A DNA stretch of 64,000 bases from the NCBI GenBank assembly GCA_050291465.1, contig JBNKJV010000005.1:124001-188000 (forward strand). The letters run 5' to 3'. The notes below the pieces were generated by a model. It saw nothing but the letters and a program-made list of their open reading frames with translations, had not been told where the DNA came from and ran no database searches. The stretch is from CBFDBF01 sp050291465 (GTDB taxonomy: Bacteria; Pseudomonadota; Gammaproteobacteria; Chromatiales; Chromatiaceae). A program made the translations under genes and the position numbers. This document shows positions 15,173 through 23,122 of the stretch, in pieces (position 1 is the stretch's first letter; every line of letters starts with the position of its first letter).

Positions 15173-16393
15173 ATGCAAGACGATACTTTGACCGTCATCC
15201 TGGCCGGTGGCCATGGCTCACGTCTTAAACCCCTAACCCTGGATCGGGCGAAACCGGCGGTACCTTTCGGCGGCAAGTACCGAATAATCGATTTTACTCT
15301 GGTCAACTGCCTGCATTCCGGACTGCGGCGGATTCTGGTGCTGACTCAGTATAAGTCCCACTCTCTGCAGAAACACCTGCGCGACGGCTGGTCACTGTTC
15401 AATCCCGAGCTGGGGGAGTTCATCACGGCAGTGCCGCCGCAGATGAGGACGGGGGACAGTTGGTACGGCGGTACCGCGGACGCGGTCTACCAGAACCTCT
15501 ATATGATCAAGCGCAGCGGAGCAGAGCGGGTGCTGATACTTTCGGGTGATCATATCTACCGCATGGATTACGCTGCCATGCTCGCCTTTCATGAAGAACA
15601 TACGGCCGATGTGACGGTGGGTTGTATGGAGGTGGACCTCAACGAGGCCCGTCAGTTCGGTGTGATGTCGGTGGATGCGGAGGGCCGAATCGTACGTTTC
15701 GAGGAGAAGCCGGAGCAGCCGCAGTCGATACCGGGTGATGACGGCAAGGCCCTCGTGTCCATGGGCATCTATGTGTTCTCCGTCGATCTGCTTCTTGATG
15801 TGCTGGAGGAAGACAATCGGCGGGAGGAGTCGAAACACGATTTCGGGATGGATATCATTCCGCGCCTGGTGTCCGGCGGCAAGGTATTCGCCTATCGTTT
15901 CGGTGGCGAGTCGGGCCGGGTCAGCCCGGATCGTTACTGGCGCGACGTCGGTACCCTGGACAGCTATTACGAGGCCAATATGGGGTTGTTGGATCCGGTT
16001 CCTTCCCTGGATCTGTACCAGCCCGACTGGCCGATCCGCACCTATCAGTCGCAATATCCCCCGGTACGCACGGTGCCGGGTGATTCCGGCAGCGAGGGAA
16101 TCTTCATCAATTCCATTGCCGCAGGGGGCGTGGTGATCGCCGGCGGCAGTGTGCAGCATTCGATCCTGTTTCCACGGGTCACGGTAGGGGATGAGGCGGT
16201 GATACACGACTCCATACTTTTCAATAATGTGGTGGTGGGAGAAGGCGCAAGGCTCGACCGCTGTATCATCGACAAGGACGTGAAGATTCCCCCGGGCGAG
16301 AGCATCGGCTTCGATTCCGAGCGGGATGCCGCCCGCTTTACCGTCTCCGAGAAGGGTATCGTGGTGGTACCGAAGGGCTATACCTTCGATTGA
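15173..16393 (+). CDS. glgC: Glucose-1-phosphate adenylyltransferase
   Basis: A 406-residue GlgC, making ADP-glucose from glucose-1-phosphate and ATP, the committed step of bacterial glycogen synthesis. N-terminal signature ILAGGHGSRLKPLT (residues 9-22) and PAVPFGGKYRIIDF (28-41) are the nucleotide- and activator-binding motifs. GDHIYRMDY and the C-terminal left-handed beta-helix (GSVQHSILFPRV, DAVIHDSIL-type turns) follow. The start has GAGGGGAGC upstream. Finding it between the nifHDKTY and nifENX units on the same strand is unusual; no other glycogen gene is nearby. Cotranscription with nif is possible but unproven. Confidence 0.95.
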   Translation: MQDDTLTVILAGGHGSRLKPLTLDRAKPAVPFGGKYRIIDFTLVNCLHSGLRRILVLTQYKSHSLQKHLRDGWSLFNPELGEFITAVPPQMRTGDSWYGGTADAVYQNLYMIKRSGAERVLILSGDHIYRMDYAAMLAFHEEHTADVTVGCMEVDLNEARQFGVMSVDAEGRIVRFEEKPEQPQSIPGDDGKALVSMGIYVFSVDLLLDVLEEDNRREESKHDFGMDIIPRLVSGGKVFAYRFGGESGRVSPDRYWRDVGTLDSYYEANMGLLDPVPSLDLYQPDWPIRTYQSQYPPVRTVPGDSGSEGIFINSIAAGGVVIAGGSVQHSILFPRVTVGDEAVIHDSILFNNVVVGEGARLDRCIIDKDVKIPPGESIGFDSERDAARFTVSEKGIVVVPKGYTFD

Positions 16394-16437
16394 TTCTTCC
16401 GGGTAGGTTCGTCGCATACCCTTCATTACTATTCGAT

Positions 16438-16453
16438 TGTCGCCTTTGCGACA
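16438..16453 (+). promoter_or_regulatory. NifA-type upstream activator site for nifE
   Basis: TGT CGCCTTTGCG ACA, exact TGT-N10-ACA, whose ends form a longer TGTCGC/GCGACA palindrome. It is 46 bases before the -24 element. Confidence 0.85.
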
Positions 16454-16498
16454 AATCAGCATGCCTGGAAAAACCTTACCTATCAGATAGATAGCGTA

Positions 16499-16513
16499 TG
16501 GCATGAGCTTTGC
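16499..16513 (+). promoter_or_regulatory. Sigma-54 promoter of nifENX
   Basis: TGGCATGAGCTTTGC with exact GG-N10-GC spacing, 40 bases before the nifE ATG. It gives nifENX its own NifA-dependent start downstream of glgC. Confidence 0.88.
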
Positions 16514-16552
16514 TTCAGTGGGGTTATTACAACCACAGAGTTCTGCCCCAAG

Positions 16553-17962
16553 ATGAAGCAGAGAGAGATCGCGGCGCTGCTGGATGAACCGGCCTGCGCG
16601 CACAACAACAAATCGAAATCGGGATGCGCCAAACCCAAGCCCGGAGCCACCGCCGGAGGTTGCGTCCTGGACGGGGCGCAGATCGCCCTGTTCCCTATCG
16701 CCGATGTCGCCCATATCGTGCACGGCTCCATCGCCTGCGCCGGCAGCTCCTGGGACAATCGCGGCACCCGTTCCAGCGGTCCGCGCCTGTCCCGTATCGG
16801 CATGACCACCGACCTGACGGAGCAGGACGTCATTATGGGGCGGGGTGAGAAGCGGCTGTTCCATTCCATCAAACAGGCCATCGACAGCCACCATCCGGCC
16901 GCCGTGTTCGTCTACAACACCTGCGTTCCTGCGCTGATCGGCGACGACGTGGAGGTGGTTTGTAAGGCCGCCGCCGAGCGCTGGGGTACGCCGGTGGTAC
17001 CGGTGGACTGCGCCGGTTTTTACGGCACCAAGAATCTGGGCAACCGCATTGCCGGCGAGGCGATGGTGAAATATGTATGCGGCACCCGAGAACCGGATCC
17101 GGTACCCGAGTCGGCGCGGCGCGAGGGTGTCCAGGTGCACGATATCGCCCTGATCGGCGAGTACAACATCGCCGGCGAGTTGTGGCACGTTTTGCCGCTA
17201 CTGGATGAATTGGGCCTGCGGGTGATCGGCAGCATATCCGGCGATGCACGTTTTCGTGATGTACAGACCATGCACCGCTCCAAGGTCAATATGATGGTCT
17301 GCTCCAAGGCGTTGATCAATGTCGCACGCAAGCTGGAGGAGTCCTACGGGACGCCCTGGTTCGAGGGCAGCTTCTACGGCGTACGCGATGTTTCCCAGGC
17401 CCTGCGCGATTTCGCCCGCATCATCGGCGATGAAGATCTGACCCGGCGCACCGAAGAGCTGATCGCGCGTGAAGAGGCGCGCATCGATAAGCAGTTGGAG
17501 CCCTGGCGCGCCCGGCTCAGGGGTAAGAAGGCGTTGCTCTATACCGGCGGGGTGAAATCCTGGTCCATTGTGGCGGCCCTGCAGGATCTGGGCATGGAGG
17601 TGGTTGCCACCGGTACCCGAAAATCCACCGAAGAGGACAAGGCGCGCATCCGCGAACTGATGGGTGAGAACGCGGTGATGCTGGAAGAGGGTAATCCGCG
17701 CACCATGATCGATATGGTGTATGAGCACGGTATCGATATCATGATCGCCGGCGGCCGTAATATGTATACCGCGCTCAAGGCGCGTATCCCCTTCCTGCAC
17801 ATCAATCAGGAGCGCGAGTTTGCCTACGCCGGTTATGCCGGCATGGTGGAGCTGGCGCGGCAGATGGCGTTGACCATCGAAAGCCCGATCTGGTCCGCGG
17901 TGCGTCAGAAGGCTGTCTGGCATGCTAAGGATTCCGCAAGGGAATCCGGGGAGGTGGCCTGA
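16553..17962 (+). CDS. nifE: FeMo-cofactor scaffold protein NifE
   Basis: A 469-residue NifE, NifD-like, forming the NifEN alpha2-beta2 scaffold on which NifB-co is matured to FeMo-co. Cluster-ligand cysteines Cys37, Cys62 and Cys124 match the Azotobacter NifE positions. SCYGTPWFEGSFYG-type and MYTALKARIPFLHINQEREFAYAGYAG segments are typical. The stop overlaps the nifN start (TGATG), so translation is likely coupled. The leader between the sigma-54 promoter and ATG is short. Confidence 0.97.
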   Translation: MKQREIAALLDEPACAHNNKSKSGCAKPKPGATAGGCVLDGAQIALFPIADVAHIVHGSIACAGSSWDNRGTRSSGPRLSRIGMTTDLTEQDVIMGRGEKRLFHSIKQAIDSHHPAAVFVYNTCVPALIGDDVEVVCKAAAERWGTPVVPVDCAGFYGTKNLGNRIAGEAMVKYVCGTREPDPVPESARREGVQVHDIALIGEYNIAGELWHVLPLLDELGLRVIGSISGDARFRDVQTMHRSKVNMMVCSKALINVARKLEESYGTPWFEGSFYGVRDVSQALRDFARIIGDEDLTRRTEELIAREEARIDKQLEPWRARLRGKKALLYTGGVKSWSIVAALQDLGMEVVATGTRKSTEEDKARIRELMGENAVMLEEGNPRTMIDMVYEHGIDIMIAGGRNMYTALKARIPFLHINQEREFAYAGYAGMVELARQMALTIESPIWSAVRQKAVWHAKDSARESGEVA

Positions 17963-19371
17963 TGCCCGAGATCATTAAACGCGGCAAGGCCCTCTCGGTC
18001 AGTCCCCTGAAGGTGAGCCAGACCATCGGTGCGGCGTTGGCCTTCCTCGGTTTTTACCGCGCCATACCCATGCTGCACGGGGCCCAGGGTTGCACCGCTT
18101 TCGGCAAGGTCTTTTTTGTTATGCATTTCCGGGAGCCGATTCCCCTGCAGACCACCGCTATGGATCAGGTGTCCACGGTCATGGGATCGGAAGACAGCGT
18201 AGTGGAAGGGCTCAAGACCATCGCCGAGAAGAACGATCCGCTTCTCATCGGCATACCCACCACGGGTCTTACGGAAACCCAGGGGAGCAACGTGGGCATG
18301 GCAGTAAGGATGTTCCGCGAGAAATATCCCCGGTTTGACTCTATCGCCGTGGTACCGGTAGAGACCCCGGACTACACGGGTTGTCTGGAGACCGGTTTTG
18401 CCAAGGCGGTGGAGGCGATCATCCGGACCACCGTTCCCACTGCGGCCGAGGCGGGAACTTTGCCGGGCCGGCGGCGGCGACAGGTCAACGTGCTGGTCGG
18501 GTCCTCCCTCACCCCGGGTGATCTGGAGGAACTCAAGGAGATCATCGAGGCCTTCGGATTGCGGCCGGTAGTGATTCCCGATCTTTCGGACGCCCTCGGT
18601 TTTCTCGGCGAGAAAGATTTTTCCCCTCTGACCGTAGGCGGTACCGCGGTGTCGGAACTGGCCACCCTGGGCGACGGGGTGGCGACCCTGGTCGTCGGCC
18701 ACTCCATGTTCAAGGCGGCGGATGAGTTGACGCAGCGGACCGGTGTGCCGGATTTCCGTTTCGATCACCTCATGGGTCTGGAAGCGGTGGACGCCCTGGT
18801 GGATGCCCTGCACCGGATCTCCGGTGAGGTGGTTCCGGAAAAGTTGGAGCGTCAGCGTGCCCGGTTACAGGACGCCATGCTCGACAGCCATTTCATGCTC
18901 GGCATGGCCCGTTTCGCTATTGCCGGCGATCCCGATCTGCTGCTGGCGTTCAGTCAGATGCTGGCGGCTATGGGCGCGGAGACGGTGGCGGCGGTGGCGT
19001 CGGTCAACGCGCCGGCACTGCAGCAGGTGGCGGCGGAGAGTGTGAAGATCGGTGACCTGGAGGACCTGGAGAACATCGCCGGGGCGGAGAAGGCCGAGGT
19101 GCTGATCGCCAACTCCCACGGTGTGGCGAGCGCGGAGCGTCTCGGTATCCCGCTGCTGAGGGCGGGTTTTCCCCAGTACGACATCCTGGGTGGATATCAA
19201 AGGACCTGGATCGGTTATCGCGGCAGCCGCCAGACCCTGTTCGATCTGGCCAACATCATGCTGACCCTGGAGAAAGGGGAGATCCATCCCTACCGATCCA
19301 TCTACGCACAGAAAACGGAGGCAAGCCATGACACTGCAGCGTCGGCTACAGCTGGTGGACTGCAACACTGA
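17962..19371 (+). CDS. nifN: FeMo-cofactor scaffold protein NifN
   Basis: A 469-residue NifN, NifK-like, the beta partner in the NifEN scaffold. Cys44 (HGAQGCTAFGKV) matches the single conserved cluster ligand of Azotobacter NifN. VMHFREPIPLQTTAMDQVSTVMG is the family's next conserved block. The C-terminal end (EASHDTAASATAGGLQH) is low-complexity and overlaps the first 44 bases of nifX in another frame, so the nifE-N-X genes are tightly coupled. Confidence 0.97.
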   Translation: MPEIIKRGKALSVSPLKVSQTIGAALAFLGFYRAIPMLHGAQGCTAFGKVFFVMHFREPIPLQTTAMDQVSTVMGSEDSVVEGLKTIAEKNDPLLIGIPTTGLTETQGSNVGMAVRMFREKYPRFDSIAVVPVETPDYTGCLETGFAKAVEAIIRTTVPTAAEAGTLPGRRRRQVNVLVGSSLTPGDLEELKEIIEAFGLRPVVIPDLSDALGFLGEKDFSPLTVGGTAVSELATLGDGVATLVVGHSMFKAADELTQRTGVPDFRFDHLMGLEAVDALVDALHRISGEVVPEKLERQRARLQDAMLDSHFMLGMARFAIAGDPDLLLAFSQMLAAMGAETVAAVASVNAPALQQVAAESVKIGDLEDLENIAGAEKAEVLIANSHGVASAERLGIPLLRAGFPQYDILGGYQRTWIGYRGSRQTLFDLANIMLTLEKGEIHPYRSIYAQKTEASHDTAASATAGGLQH

Positions 19372-19849
19372 GGATCGGTGGTTGGCGACCGCGTTGAAGG
19401 TGGCGTTCGCCACCAGCGACAGGATGCACGTGGATCAGCATTTCGGTGCCGCCCAGTCCATTGCGATCTATGCGCTGGATCCGGATCGCTCCTGTTTTCT
19501 GGAGGCGGCGGAGTTCGGCGGGCCGGGAGCGGCGCCCCATCCCGGGGGTCCGCTCGCCGACGCCTCGGGACAATACGAAGACAAACTGGCGGACAAGATC
19601 GCGGTACTGGACGGGTGTATCGCCGTGTACAGTCAGGCCGTGGGCGCATCGGCCATCAATCAACTGAAGGCCAGGGGTATTCAGCCCATGAAGGTGCCGC
19701 CCAGCACCCCCATCAGCGAACTGCTTGCGTCATTGCAGCAAGAGATGAGGCAGGGACCGGGCAGCTGGCTCGCCCGGGCCATCAAAAACGCCCAACACCC
19801 CGATCCGTCCCGTTTCGACCGGATGGAGGAGGAGGGTTGGCAGGAGTAA
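19328..19849 (+). CDS. nifX: NifX, FeMo-co/NifB-co carrier
   Basis: A 173-residue NifX that binds and carries NifB-co or VK-cluster between NifB and NifEN. The core fold begins LKVAFATSDRMHVDQHFGAAQSIAIYAL (His in the HFG loop) and continues to DGCIAVYSQAVGASAINQLKARGIQPMKV. The ATG at 19328 lies inside nifN and overlaps it by 44 bases. It has a short N-terminal extension (residues 1-22) before the core, and a C-terminal helical tail ending RFDRMEEEGWQE. Confidence 0.92.
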   Translation: MTLQRRLQLVDCNTEDRWLATALKVAFATSDRMHVDQHFGAAQSIAIYALDPDRSCFLEAAEFGGPGAAPHPGGPLADASGQYEDKLADKIAVLDGCIAVYSQAVGASAINQLKARGIQPMKVPPSTPISELLASLQQEMRQGPGSWLARAIKNAQHPDPSRFDRMEEEGWQE

Positions 19850-19959
19850 CGGGCCGGAGGCGCAGATTTATTCCAGTCCTCCCGGCATTGATCGGAACGA
19901 CCGTCTGAACAGATTTTTTTGAGAAACCAGAGTATTCATTTTTATCAGGAGTTAGAACC

Positions 19960-20430
19960 ATGAGTGAAGCAGCAGCTATTGCAGTAGATGATCCGGTCCT
20001 GGAGACCGAGTTCGCCCAGGAGATGGTGCGCCAGATGCGTGCCGTCGATACCTACGGCAGCTACGACAAACTCGGTACCAACGAGATCCTGGATCCGTTC
20101 GTACTGACCAAGGAAAAGAAGGCCGAGATCCCGGTAGTGGGGGATCCGGACGAGATCGTCATGTCACGGCTTACCGCCTTCTACAACGCCATCTCAGCCA
20201 TGATCGAAAAGGAGTGCGGCCTGATGGCGGTGCCGATGATGAATATCACCCACGAAGGTTTCGGTCGCGCCCTGATTACCGTCGGCAAGCTGGTGGTGAT
20301 GGACAAGACCCTGCGTGATGTTCATCGCTTCGGTTTTGACAGTCTGTCGAGAATGAAAGACGAGGCGGACAAGCTGTTGTCGGTGGCGCTGGAGATCATC
20401 GGCCTGCATCCCAAGGTGGCCGGCATGTAG
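19960..20430 (+). CDS. NifX-associated protein (DUF269)
   Basis: A 156-residue acidic, mainly helical protein of the NifX-associated family: FAQEMVRQMRAVDTYGSYDKLGTNEILDPFVLTKEKK and the C-terminal VHRFGFDSLSRMKDEADKLLSVALEIIGLHPKVAGM are hallmarks. In Azotobacter its equivalent (orf5) follows nifX, as here. The role is not settled; it is almost always beside nifX, so a part in cofactor trafficking is likely. A ribosome site AGGAG precedes the ATG. Confidence 0.9.
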   Translation: MSEAAAIAVDDPVLETEFAQEMVRQMRAVDTYGSYDKLGTNEILDPFVLTKEKKAEIPVVGDPDEIVMSRLTAFYNAISAMIEKECGLMAVPMMNITHEGFGRALITVGKLVVMDKTLRDVHRFGFDSLSRMKDEADKLLSVALEIIGLHPKVAGM

Positions 20431-20491
20431 GTCGGCGGTAGTGCGTGGGAAATATGTCCGAAGGTAAACCTGAGATCAGAGGCGCTTGAGT

Positions 20492-20707
20492 ATGACGGAA
20501 GAGGAGTTGAAGGCGATGTCGAAGACCGCCAAACGGGCCCGGAGGATCGCCACCGAAAAGGCCGGTGAGTTGCATGATCTGGTGGAGGATCGTCTACCCG
20601 CCGCCTATGAAGAGATACCCGCCATGGCTCAAGCTACTTATGAAGCCTGCCGGGCATGGGCCGAGGCGGAGGCCGCCTACAAGGCGGCGGAAACTCAGAT
20701 AAGTTGA
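20492..20707 (+). CDS. CCE_0567/DUF683 family small helical protein
   Basis: A 71-residue all-helical protein: two long amphipathic helices (residues 1-30 and 40-70) with SKTAKRARRIATEKAGELHDLVEDRLPAAYEEIP at the turn, as in DUF683 proteins found after the NifX-associated gene. The ATG at 20492 was chosen over an in-frame TTG six bases earlier; AGAGG lies about ten bases upstream. Relatives bind metal or assemble as helical bundles; the nif role is unknown. Confidence 0.85.
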   Translation: MTEEELKAMSKTAKRARRIATEKAGELHDLVEDRLPAAYEEIPAMAQATYEACRAWAEAEAAYKAAETQIS

Positions 20708-20717
20708 GGATAACGCA

Positions 20718-21041
20718 ATGAGTATGATTACTGGTGTAACACGTGGTGGGGAAGAGTACATCCCTGAGTTCGTGGTGGCGCTCGACCAAAGCAAATGCAT
20801 CGGCTGCGGCCGCTGTTTCAAGGTCTGCCCGCGGGACGTGCTCGACCTTATCGAACGGGAAGAGCTGGAACTGGATAGCGACGATTACGACGACTACGGC
20901 GATGACGATGACGGTTTCTCTGATGACACCGCCATGGTTATGATGTTGAAGAACATTCTGGACTGTATCGGCTGTGAATCCTGCGCCCGTATCTGTTCCA
21001 AGAAATGTTTTACCCACGAGCCCCAGCCGCTGGTCGCGTGA
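20718..21041 (+). CDS. fdxB: Ferredoxin III, nif-specific
   Basis: A 107-residue 2[4Fe-4S] ferredoxin. First cluster: Cys27, Cys30, Cys33, Cys37 (CIGCGRCFKVCPRD). Second: Cys83, Cys86, Cys89, Cys93 (CIGCESCARIC), with Cys97 extra. The two halves are separated by a strongly acidic insert (residues 47-70, about half Asp/Glu). Such ferredoxins accompany nifENX and may feed electrons to cofactor assembly or nitrogenase. It starts 10 bases after the DUF683 gene and is surely in the same operon. Confidence 0.92.
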   Translation: MSMITGVTRGGEEYIPEFVVALDQSKCIGCGRCFKVCPRDVLDLIEREELELDSDDYDDYGDDDDGFSDDTAMVMMLKNILDCIGCESCARICSKKCFTHEPQPLVA

Positions 21042-21106
21042 GTTATAACTGGAGCCCGTCTTATTCTGAACAGGTGAAACGGCCCAGATTTGTTCCCTGA
21101 CGGCAG

Positions 21107-21121
21107 TGGCGCTATCTTTGC
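21107..21121 (+). promoter_or_regulatory. Weak sigma-54-like element before GGCT gene
   Basis: TGGCGCTATCTTTGC keeps GG-N10-GC and a TTGC, 24 bases before the next ATG. I found no TGT-N10-ACA site nearby, and the -24 half is only a TGGC match, so this may be chance. Confidence 0.3.
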
Positions 21122-21144
21122 GTCCTGATGTGGACGTTTAAGCG

Positions 21145-21519
21145 ATGACGGATCTGGTTTTTGTCTACGGCACCCTGCGCCGGGGAGAGGTGAATCATCA
21201 CCTGCTCTCCGGCACGGAGTTTATGGGGGTCCATAAGACCCGGTCCGGATACCGGATGCTGCACCTCGGCACCTATCCGGGGGTGGTGGCCGGTGGTTCC
21301 ACCGCCATCGAGGGAGAGGTCTACCGGGTGGGCGGGAAGCAGTTGGTTCATCTTGATCGCCTGGAGGCCTGTCCGCGGCTCTATTCCAGAAAGCTGATCC
21401 CCACCCCCTGGGGCAGAGCATGGATCTATCTCTATCGCGGCAACCGTCTTAACCGCGCCGTAATCCCCTCCGGCAACTGGCGCGGCGAAACCATGAGCCG
21501 CGGGCCTTTTTCTCTCTAG
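21145..21519 (+). CDS. Gamma-glutamylcyclotransferase-fold protein
   Basis: A 124-residue protein of the GGCT/AIG2-like (YtfP) family: N-terminal VFVYGTLRRGEVNHHLL is the substrate-loop signature, and IEGEVYRVGGKQLVHLDRLEACPRLYSRKLI carries the conserved Glu region. Family members act on gamma-glutamyl peptides, such as glutathione breakdown to 5-oxoproline; the substrate here is unknown. It lies inside the nif cluster between fdxB and iscA. A link to glutathione or Fe-S handling is inference. Confidence 0.8.
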   Translation: MTDLVFVYGTLRRGEVNHHLLSGTEFMGVHKTRSGYRMLHLGTYPGVVAGGSTAIEGEVYRVGGKQLVHLDRLEACPRLYSRKLIPTPWGRAWIYLYRGNRLNRAVIPSGNWRGETMSRGPFSL

Positions 21520-21544
21520 TCCCCGCTCTCGTAACCCCCCTGTA

Positions 21545-21565
21545 GTCCCCCCTGGAAGGGGGGAC
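21545..21565. repeat. GTCCCCCC stem-loop
   Basis: Perfect hairpin GTCCCCCC-TGGAA-GGGGGGAC. No T-run follows. It forms with the next stem-loop a C/G-rich repeat block between the GGCT gene and the iscA promoter. Confidence 0.6.
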
Positions 21566-21636
21566 GAAAACGGTCGTTGCTGTTTCAGGATCACCCAGAC
21601 ATTCCTCCTCTCCCTTTCAGGGTCACCCAACCGGTC

Positions 21637-21655
21637 CTCCCCCTTTCAGGGGGAG
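21637..21655. repeat. CTCCCCC stem-loop
   Basis: Perfect hairpin CTCCCCC-TTTCA-GGGGGAG; neighbouring bases repeat TCCCTTTCAGGGTCACCCA (21609-21627), a weaker copy. These look like a short dispersed intergenic repeat. Confidence 0.6.
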
Positions 21656-21755
21656 TTAGAGGGGGTCATCCGTTCTTGCCGGTATCTTCAGCAAACAAAT
21701 CACCCGCCGGATTGTTGTGTTTGTAGCGTTTCCCACCTGCGCAGCGGTGTCTGAT

Positions 21756-21771
21756 TGTTCGGCTTGTGACA
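21756..21771 (+). promoter_or_regulatory. NifA-type upstream activator site for iscA-nifUS
   Basis: TGT TCGGCTTGTG ACA, exact TGT-N10-ACA, 66 bases before the -24 element. Confidence 0.8.
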
Positions 21772-21836
21772 AGCGGGGACGGGCGATCTTATAAAAAATC
21801 CCGGTAAAACAGTCAATTAGACGGTTCGGGGGGGCG

Positions 21837-21851
21837 TGGCACAGGCCTTGC
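21837..21851 (+). promoter_or_regulatory. Sigma-54 promoter of iscA-nifUS
   Basis: TGGCACAGGCCTTGC, near-consensus with exact GG-N10-GC, 41 bases before the iscA ATG. Confidence 0.92.
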
Positions 21852-21891
21852 AACGGTCAGGTATATAGCCATTGGCAGGAGAGATCTGATC

Positions 21892-22215
21892 ATGTTGACA
21901 CTTACAGAAAACGCCCGAAAGGCGGTGAAACGTTTTATCAAGGGCGCGGATACCCCGGTAGCGGGGTTGCGGATAGCCATTACCGGCGGCGGTTGTTCCG
22001 GGCTGCAGTATGGAATGTCTCTGGTGGACAACGCCCGGAGCGGTGACGCGGTGGTGGCCGTGGGCGAACTCAATATATTCCTCGATCCCCACAGCGCCGC
22101 CCTGCTGAAAGGCGCCACGGTGGATTTCGTCGACAGTCTCGACGGCACCGGTTTCAGATTCGATAACCCCAACGCCGGCGCCAGCTGCGGCTGCGGCAAC
22201 TCTTTTTCGGTCTGA
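21892..22215 (+). CDS. iscA: Nif-type IscA Fe-S carrier
   Basis: A 107-residue A-type Fe-S carrier. The three conserved cysteines are Cys35 (GGGCSGLQY), Cys99 and Cys101 (ASCGCGNSF). It heads the iscA-nifU-nifS unit, as iscA-nif does in Azotobacter, and likely delivers or repairs Fe-S clusters for nitrogenase components. The preceding AGGAGA site and the close sigma-54 promoter support the start. nifU begins 14 bases after the stop. Confidence 0.94.
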   Translation: MLTLTENARKAVKRFIKGADTPVAGLRIAITGGGCSGLQYGMSLVDNARSGDAVVAVGELNIFLDPHSAALLKGATVDFVDSLDGTGFRFDNPNAGASCGCGNSFSV

Positions 22216-22228
22216 TCGGGGGTGTGTC

Positions 22229-23119
22229 ATGTGGGACTATTCGGAAAAGGTTCAGGAACATTTCTTCAATCCCCGTAACGCCGGCGCGGTGGCGGATGCC
22301 AACGCGGTGGGGGACGTGGGTTCCCTCTCCTGCGGCGACGCCCTGCGGTTGACCCTGAAGGTGGATCCGGAAACCGAGATTATCCTGGAGGCCGGGTTTC
22401 AGACCTTCGGTTGCGGATCCGCCATCGCCTCCAGTTCGGCCCTGACGGAGATCATCAAGGGCATGAAGATCGATGCCGCCCTGCAGGTGAGTAATCAGGA
22501 TATCGCGGATTTTCTGGACGGGCTGCCGCCGGAGAAGATGCACTGCTCGGTGATGGGGCGCGAGGCACTGCAGGCGGCGGTGGCCAATTACCGCGGCGAG
22601 GAGTGGAAGGACGACCACGAAGAAGGCGCCCTGGTCTGCAAATGCTTCGCCGTGGATGAGGTGCTGATCGAGGAGACGGTGCGCGCCAACAATCTGCGTA
22701 CGGTGGAAGAGGTGGCCCACTACACCAAGGCGGGGGGCGGTTGCTCCTCCTGTCACGAGCCGATTGAGGAGATCCTCACCCGGGTGCTGGCGGAGCGGGG
22801 TGAGACCTTCGATCCCAACGCCGTGGCAGGGGAGATCAGGAAACCGAAGTCAGGACTCACTAACCTGCAACGCATGAAACGCATTGAAGAGTTGCTGGAG
22901 GAGATCCGTCCCAATCTGCAGCGGGATCACGGTGACGTGGAGCTGGTGGAGGTGGACGGTAGGTACATCTATGTCAACATGATCGGCGCCTGCGCCGGTT
23001 GCATGATGGCCGCAACCACCCTGGGCGGTATCCAGCAGCATCTGGCGGAAGGGCTGGGTGAGTTCATACAGGTGCTGCCCGCAGAAGAGCTGGCCCGCCG
23101 CGCGGCCATGGGGGGCTGA
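22229..23119 (+). CDS. nifU: Fe-S cluster scaffold NifU
   Basis: A 296-residue three-domain NifU. The IscU-like N domain has Cys35, Cys62 and Cys106; the central permanent [2Fe-2S] domain has Cys137, Cys139, Cys172 and Cys175; the C-terminal NifU domain has the Cys255-x-x-Cys258 pair (GACAGCMM). All match the Azotobacter arrangement. NifU builds [4Fe-4S] clusters from NifS-derived sulfur for NifH and NifB. nifS starts 3 bases after its stop. Confidence 0.97.
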   Translation: MWDYSEKVQEHFFNPRNAGAVADANAVGDVGSLSCGDALRLTLKVDPETEIILEAGFQTFGCGSAIASSSALTEIIKGMKIDAALQVSNQDIADFLDGLPPEKMHCSVMGREALQAAVANYRGEEWKDDHEEGALVCKCFAVDEVLIEETVRANNLRTVEEVAHYTKAGGGCSSCHEPIEEILTRVLAERGETFDPNAVAGEIRKPKSGLTNLQRMKRIEELLEEIRPNLQRDHGDVELVEVDGRYIYVNMIGACAGCMMAATTLGGIQQHLAEGLGEFIQVLPAEELARRAAMGG

Positions 23120-23122
23120 GTC

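Noticed and set aside
15392..17188. 598-codon antisense open frame over glgC and nifE
   Set aside because: It lies opposite two certain genes, crosses their intergenic gap and the nifE promoter, and encodes no recognisable protein.
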